A stretch of 64,000 bases of DNA from Diphasiastrum complanatum (taxonomy: Eukaryota; Streptophyta; Lycopodiopsida; Lycopodiales; Lycopodiaceae), in NCBI GenBank assembly GCA_029204225.1, contig CM055094.1, positions 6,879,990 through 6,943,989 of the forward strand, written 5' to 3'. The position numbers and the translations under genes are program-made. Below are positions 59,270 to 64,000 of the stretch, one piece after another. Numbering within the stretch: the first letter of the stretch is position 1; the number at the start of each line of letters is the position of its first letter. A model generated the notes under the pieces. The model had not been told where the DNA came from and made no database searches. It was given only the letters and a program-made list of their open reading frames with translations.

Positions 59270-59929
59270 CTATTCATCATCCTTTCTTTGAGGGAATGGG
59301 TTCTGAGCGACTCTTCCTTTGGGGTCCTCCAGCCATATTGGCCTGATTCCCTTGGAATCGTCTATGGAAGGATTCTGGGTGGATTGGTCAGTTGGCAATC
59401 CATTCCCCAAAACTTGAACTTCCGTCAGCATGCAATCCAAAGAACTGCATCAAAGTGAGACTTTTGGGTATCTTCTTTTCCAAAAAAGTGGCCATATGCA
59501 GAACATAATCACTGACTAGTTCTGAAGAGTATTGTTTTTCTGACAGTCACATCATGGAATTGAAGTGAAAGCAGAGGCAGATGCAAGGAGAACCGGCGGC
59601 CGGGGGAAAGAAAGGGAAGCGTGGGGGAACAGACAATACCTTGATACAAGCGCTGCTCTCAATGCAGCTTCGATTTCTTCATCATCCAATTCTTCTGGTT
59701 CCTGCTCCCACTCCACTGTTCATAGCACCCGCCAACCAAATGTTGATCCTCACAAAAAACAGCATACACAGAAGACAATAAAATGGACAAAGAAAGAGGG
59801 TGAAATGCTTGGCAAATCCAAGCGACACAGATGAGCGAGAAGAGGAGCAGAACCTGCAGCCATGTGGTGGGCGTCTAGCGCACATAGTAGCTCTCCAAAG
59901 GGAGGATCCGCTACGGGAGTGCCCGCCAT
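59270..59929 (-). CDS. Compact three-exon gene for a 108-residue acidic protein, unrecognised
   Basis: Exons on the minus strand: 59929-59854, 59715-59640 and 59444-59270. Both introns (138 and 195 bp) are GT-AG and the phases match exactly (1, then 2). Start MAGTPVADPPFGELLCALDA in a good plant context (GCAATGGCG), with an in-frame TAA two codons upstream. Exon 2 encodes EWEQEPEELDDEEIEAALRA, an acidic, probably helical stretch; exon 3 gives LDCMLTEVQVLGNGLPTDQ, then IRPIWLEDPKGRVAQNPFPQ and ends RKDDE-stop. No signal peptide or membrane segment. Not recognised; the acidic helix could be an interaction motif. Phase-consistent splicing with no stops is the main evidence, as exons are too short to appear as long ORFs. 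Confidence 0.6.
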
Positions 59930-61317
59930 TGCTTACATCTCTTGCTCTCACCTCCCTTAGATGTAACATTTTGTGACTTGTTTTTTGGCCTTGCATTGCA
60001 AAGGCAATACCATGTGGTGAGGAAGTCAACTAGGGAGCCCAAATTTAAAGGCCTGCCTTTGTTAAAGGCCTTTGTTATGCATGGCTATTTTGTTAAAGGT
60101 CGTAATAGAACATTTGGTTAATGGCAAAGGACTGACTTCTTTGTTTGCACGGGCAGAAAAGCAAGAACAACAGCTTAGAAATAAGTAAATGCATGAATGC
60201 AAAAGCCAAATGTGAAGAAGCTCGTGCTTTATATGTACACACTCGACATACTTTATTTTTTTATAGGAGAGCGAGTTTTTCTATGACACGAACTGGACAC
60301 GAATGGTCTGTGTACTGGGTTGAGTATTACTCGCAGTAAATGATCAATCGATATGGATGAAACTGAATTTCTGACTTAGTCCGGATAACTGCTATAGTTC
60401 GAACAATTTAATTGAATGTCCTTCGTGAAGCATACTGTACAAGTTCTTGCATGATAAATTTGTAGCATGTGAACTGCATCGTTGATCAGATCTATACATT
60501 TATGAATTTTTCATCCTGAGATGGAAGACTGTGCAAAGTTAAGTATTTGTAGGATAATCCATTCCTTCATAGTTGCCTACTTACGATTTCCAGCTTGAGC
60601 TTACGACCGTCCTACCTATAAGCTACCTAAAAGCGACGGTTGCAATAAGATGTTGAATCTGCTGACAATGTACTTGAAAACTCAAAAAGCTTGAAAATAT
60701 GCCTCAACAAAATCTATGCTGAAAATTGAAGAGATGGAAGATGTATTTGTTGATTAATAGAAGCAAATTATGTAAATTATTCCTAAGAAAAAGCTAGAAC
60801 AACCCTCCATCGCCATCCAATAACCATCATTGATCAAAATTCTATTGTTTTTTAATACTACTGAATTGCAATTGAATCAATACTGCCGCTGATGGAAAAC
60901 GAACACAGATGACACCAAAAGAAAACCGATTGTCTTTGCAAGCATGCAAAGAACTGATAAAGGAGGGCTGTTATTATTTTTTTTCATTGTAGGATACGAG
61001 AACACCTTGTCATGCTGGTTTGGATCATGATGATGTCATTAGTAGGGATGCATGCTTCTCAGAATTATGGTGAATCACCTCACAGATTTCACAATATCTT
61101 GAAGCACATAGCACAGAGCTATTTTTCATTGTATGCATCAATTAGCAAGTGATAACCGATCATCTGATCACCCCCAAGTTATGGAAAACAGCAGCAAAAT
61201 TCTTTCTTGAAAAATTTGCGACATTATTGTAGTTGAATGCTTTGTTCAAGCCTTGCATGGTCGTCAAACCCTTTTGTCCATTTCGTTGATATCCATGTGC
61301 ACATGCACATAATCCTT
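59930..61317. other. Upstream region of the small acidic-protein gene and gene-free stretch
   Basis: No other coding recognised. A promoter for the minus-strand gene is expected just right of 59930; no TATA box was identified with confidence. Confidence 0.4.
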
Positions 61318-61550
61318 AGTACTTAGTCCATTTGTGTAGGGATGTGTGTCCGTGCGAGTGTTTCTACAAATATGTCTATGCTAACAGATGATATGTTCAT
61401 CAACGACGGTATAAAGGAAGAATTACTATAACAAGTACTTAGTCCATTTGTGTAGGGATGTGTGTCCGTGCGAGTGTTTCTACAAATATGTTTGTGCTAA
61501 CAGATGATGTGTTCATCAACGATGGTATTAAGGAAGAATTATTGTAACAA
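61318..61550. repeat. 116-bp tandem duplication
   Basis: Two near-identical units starting AGTACTTAGTCCATTTGTGT at 61318 and 61434, with a handful of substitutions (for example TGTCTATG / TGTTTGTG and GACGG / GATGG). Confidence 0.93.
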
Positions 61551-61620
61551 GGAACACCACAATATATGGATGTTGCTGTTAAGCAGTAGCTGATGAAGCC
61601 ATAATGGGTACATTGTACAT

Positions 61621-62236
<616 letters not shown>

Positions 62237-62881
62237 TGCGAAAGTGTCTCAAAACCTTTTTGGTTGGCTCCATCCCTCTCTATTACCCAATCTTATTTTA
62301 GACTTAGAGATAAACTTTTTGAAGTTATATTAGTTTTAAATACATTCAATAAACACTTTTTGAAAGTGTGGGAAAGTTGGTAGTCGAGTTTGAGAGAGAT
62401 TCAAATTTGAACTTTGGTACATTGAATCTAGACCCAAAAATTAGTAGGGTTTACATTTTGGAGGGAAAGCCAAGTGGCCAAATAGGGTTTGGAAACTCTA
62501 TAAAAGGATGTAACTCGTGGAGAGACACATCTTCTCTCTTCTATCTCTCATTTCATCATTATACATGGGTTTCTCTTTGGGTTCTACTACTCATTGGTGC
62601 ACTATCTTGGTGTTATCTTGCAATCTTGTGTGTAGAAATGCTCTTTATTGCTATTTTTTGGTTTCACACTTGTGAAATATAGTAGGGTACTGTAATTGTA
62701 CGGACAACAAACATATTTTATGTTTTGGTTCAATGTTTTGATCAGTATCTCTTAGAGTTTGCATCTCATTTTGTATGTAGATGCTGATTTTTCTACATTG
62801 GCAGGATTGTTGGTTTGCTCCTTATTGTAACCAAAGATTTGGGACATGGATTGGATCTTGAATGATCTGAAATCCTTCACA
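62237..62881 (+). repeat. 5' LTR of family 1 copy K
   Basis: A 645-bp LTR, collinear on the opposite strand with 2497-3146 and 13124-13882. It starts about TGCGAAAGTG and ends AATCCTTCACA. A TATA box TATAAAAG is at 62499-62506. About 160 bp downstream, hence in R/U5, lies the near-palindrome TTTCACACTTGTGAAA (62662-62677). Confidence 0.88.
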
Positions 62882-62893
62882 TGGTATCAGAGC
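62882..62893 (+). other. Primer-binding site, family 1 copy K
   Basis: TGGTATCAGAGC immediately after the LTR. Confidence 0.93.
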
Positions 62894-63481
62894 TCTTGTG
62901 TTTTAGGTTATGAAAGGATCAGCCATCTTTAGCAAGGATTTGGAGGAGTTACCAATGCTAGAGCATGCTAGATTGATCTCTACTCAAAAATCAGCATTTT
63001 TGCATGTGTCGAATTGATCTTTTGTAGGTCAAAACTCAATATAGGGTTATATGCTTGATCAATTCTGATTTTACACTTGGTTTACTGGATTTAGATGATA
63101 TTTGGTGCATTAGGAAGGTCTCATTGAAGTCTACAAGAAGATATATCAAGTTTTAGAAATTGCATGTAGAATTTGAGATATTCAATTTTTTGTGATTTTG
63201 TCAAAACCCTATTTTTTATTGGATCTCTAGTTTGTGAGGTTACTGAACTTCATTTGAGTGTTTTTCAATTTTAGTAAGTGGCAAGAATCATTAGATTGAG
63301 GATAGATCATAGGTTGATCAAGATTTCACTATTCTATATGTTGATTTTCTAGTTAGAAGTGCTAGAAGAGATTTGAGAAGTTCCATATCTTTGTGATACT
63401 TCTTGAGTTCATTTGTTGACATTCAAGAGAGTGCTTTGTGCATTGGAACAGGTTGAAAGAAGAAGATCAGGTCACTTCAAC

Positions 63482-63670
63482 ATGGCTACAAGTGGAGGCT
63501 TTATGTTGGAGAGCAATGATAGGCTTACCTCAATCAACTATTCTACTTTGAAGGTGAGGATGGAGTCCTTATTGGAGATGAATGAGTTGATGGAGATTGT
63601 TGCAGGTGTGGAGGAGAGGCCTCAAGCACCCCAAGATCAAGCCAATGATTTAGAAATCTCAAATGTCTAG
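63482..63670 (+). pseudogene. Ty1/copia gag N-terminus, family 1 copy K (truncated)
   Basis: ATG 63482 gives MATSGGFMLESNDRLTS, then LKVRMESLLEMNELMEIVA and GVEERPQAPQDQA, aligned with copies A and B. Homology ends near 63648 and the ORF terminates at 63668 in unrelated sequence. This gives the 5' end of an element whose remainder has been deleted. Confidence 0.88.
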
Positions 63671-64000
63671 GTGAAGAATTCAATTATACTAGTAATACCA
63701 CCTTAGATCCTTACCCAAATCATTTATAAGTTAATCTATAAATCTTCTATACAAAGATTTGTTAACTCTACAAGTATCTGTCAAAAAGTACTTGATCATA
63801 TGCTTATGTTTGCCGACTAGGTTAAGTGCACCAGATAACCTTAGTAACTAGGATTACACAGTAGATTCATACAAGATTAATCATGCACATATGAGAATAA
63901 TCTCACTATGACCCAATACATAAACACATTCTTATCTGGCAAATTCCTCCAGAACCCACATATGTTACTCACATACTTCACTGAGATCTTGTAACTCAGC
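63671..64000. other. Window end, nothing recognised
   Basis: AT-rich sequence beyond the truncated gag. No feature seen. Confidence 0.4.

Noticed and set aside
51278-59929. The tail-anchored gene and the small acidic-protein gene as one long minus-strand gene
   Set aside because: The third exon of the small gene ends in a stop with no donor giving the two leftover bases that the exon at 51973 requires; they are kept as separate genes.

Overview
The window reads as nuclear DNA of a vascular plant. The main reasons are a five-exon Alfin1-like PHD-finger gene, plant-style Ty1/copia and Ty3/gypsy retrotransposons primed by initiator-Met tRNA (TGGTATCAGAGC), hAT transposon remains, long (GA)n/(CT)n tracts and a short CCCTAAA-type interstitial telomere motif. 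The species cannot be named from sequence alone. Nothing prokaryotic, organellar or CRISPR-like was seen.

Layout. 1-17.7 kb is a pile-up of decayed copia and gypsy elements, several inserted into or cut by one another. One copia family, called family 1 here, recurs five times: a minus copy at 14-1649, a solo LTR at 2497-3146, a minus copy at 11967-13882, an LTR scrap at 17635-17743, and a plus copy at 62237-63660. 17.7-20.6 kb is gene-free with small tandem duplications. 20.6-27.4 kb holds the best gene of the window, the Alfin1-like gene (plus strand), with a hAT transposase relic in its 3.46-kb second intron and a probable small transposon in intron 4. 27.4-31 kb is gene-free. 31-46.4 kb is a second retrotransposon cluster, including an in-frame copia/gypsy chimeric ORF near 45.2 kb. 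46.8-49.5 kb is a relatively GC-rich block of broken plus-strand ORFs that I cannot assign; it is the best candidate for something undescribed. 51.3-52.0 kb carries the last two exons of a minus-strand gene for a probable tail-anchored protein, and 59.3-59.9 kb a compact three-exon minus-strand gene for a 108-residue acidic protein; neither is recognised. A non-autonomous hAT-like element lies at about 56.52-57.33 kb.

How it works together. Only the Alfin1-like gene looks complete and recognisable. The retroelements show stops, frameshifts, lost catalytic residues and internal deletions, so none looks autonomous. Informative structures include target-site duplications that date nested insertions, a near-palindromic TTTCACAC(G/A/T)TGTGAAA motif in family-1 LTRs, a tandem array of hairpin-forming units in a copia LTR, and a 131-bp GA expansion that arose inside one LTR copy. 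All translations and splice sites were read by eye; boundaries of degenerate elements are approximate.
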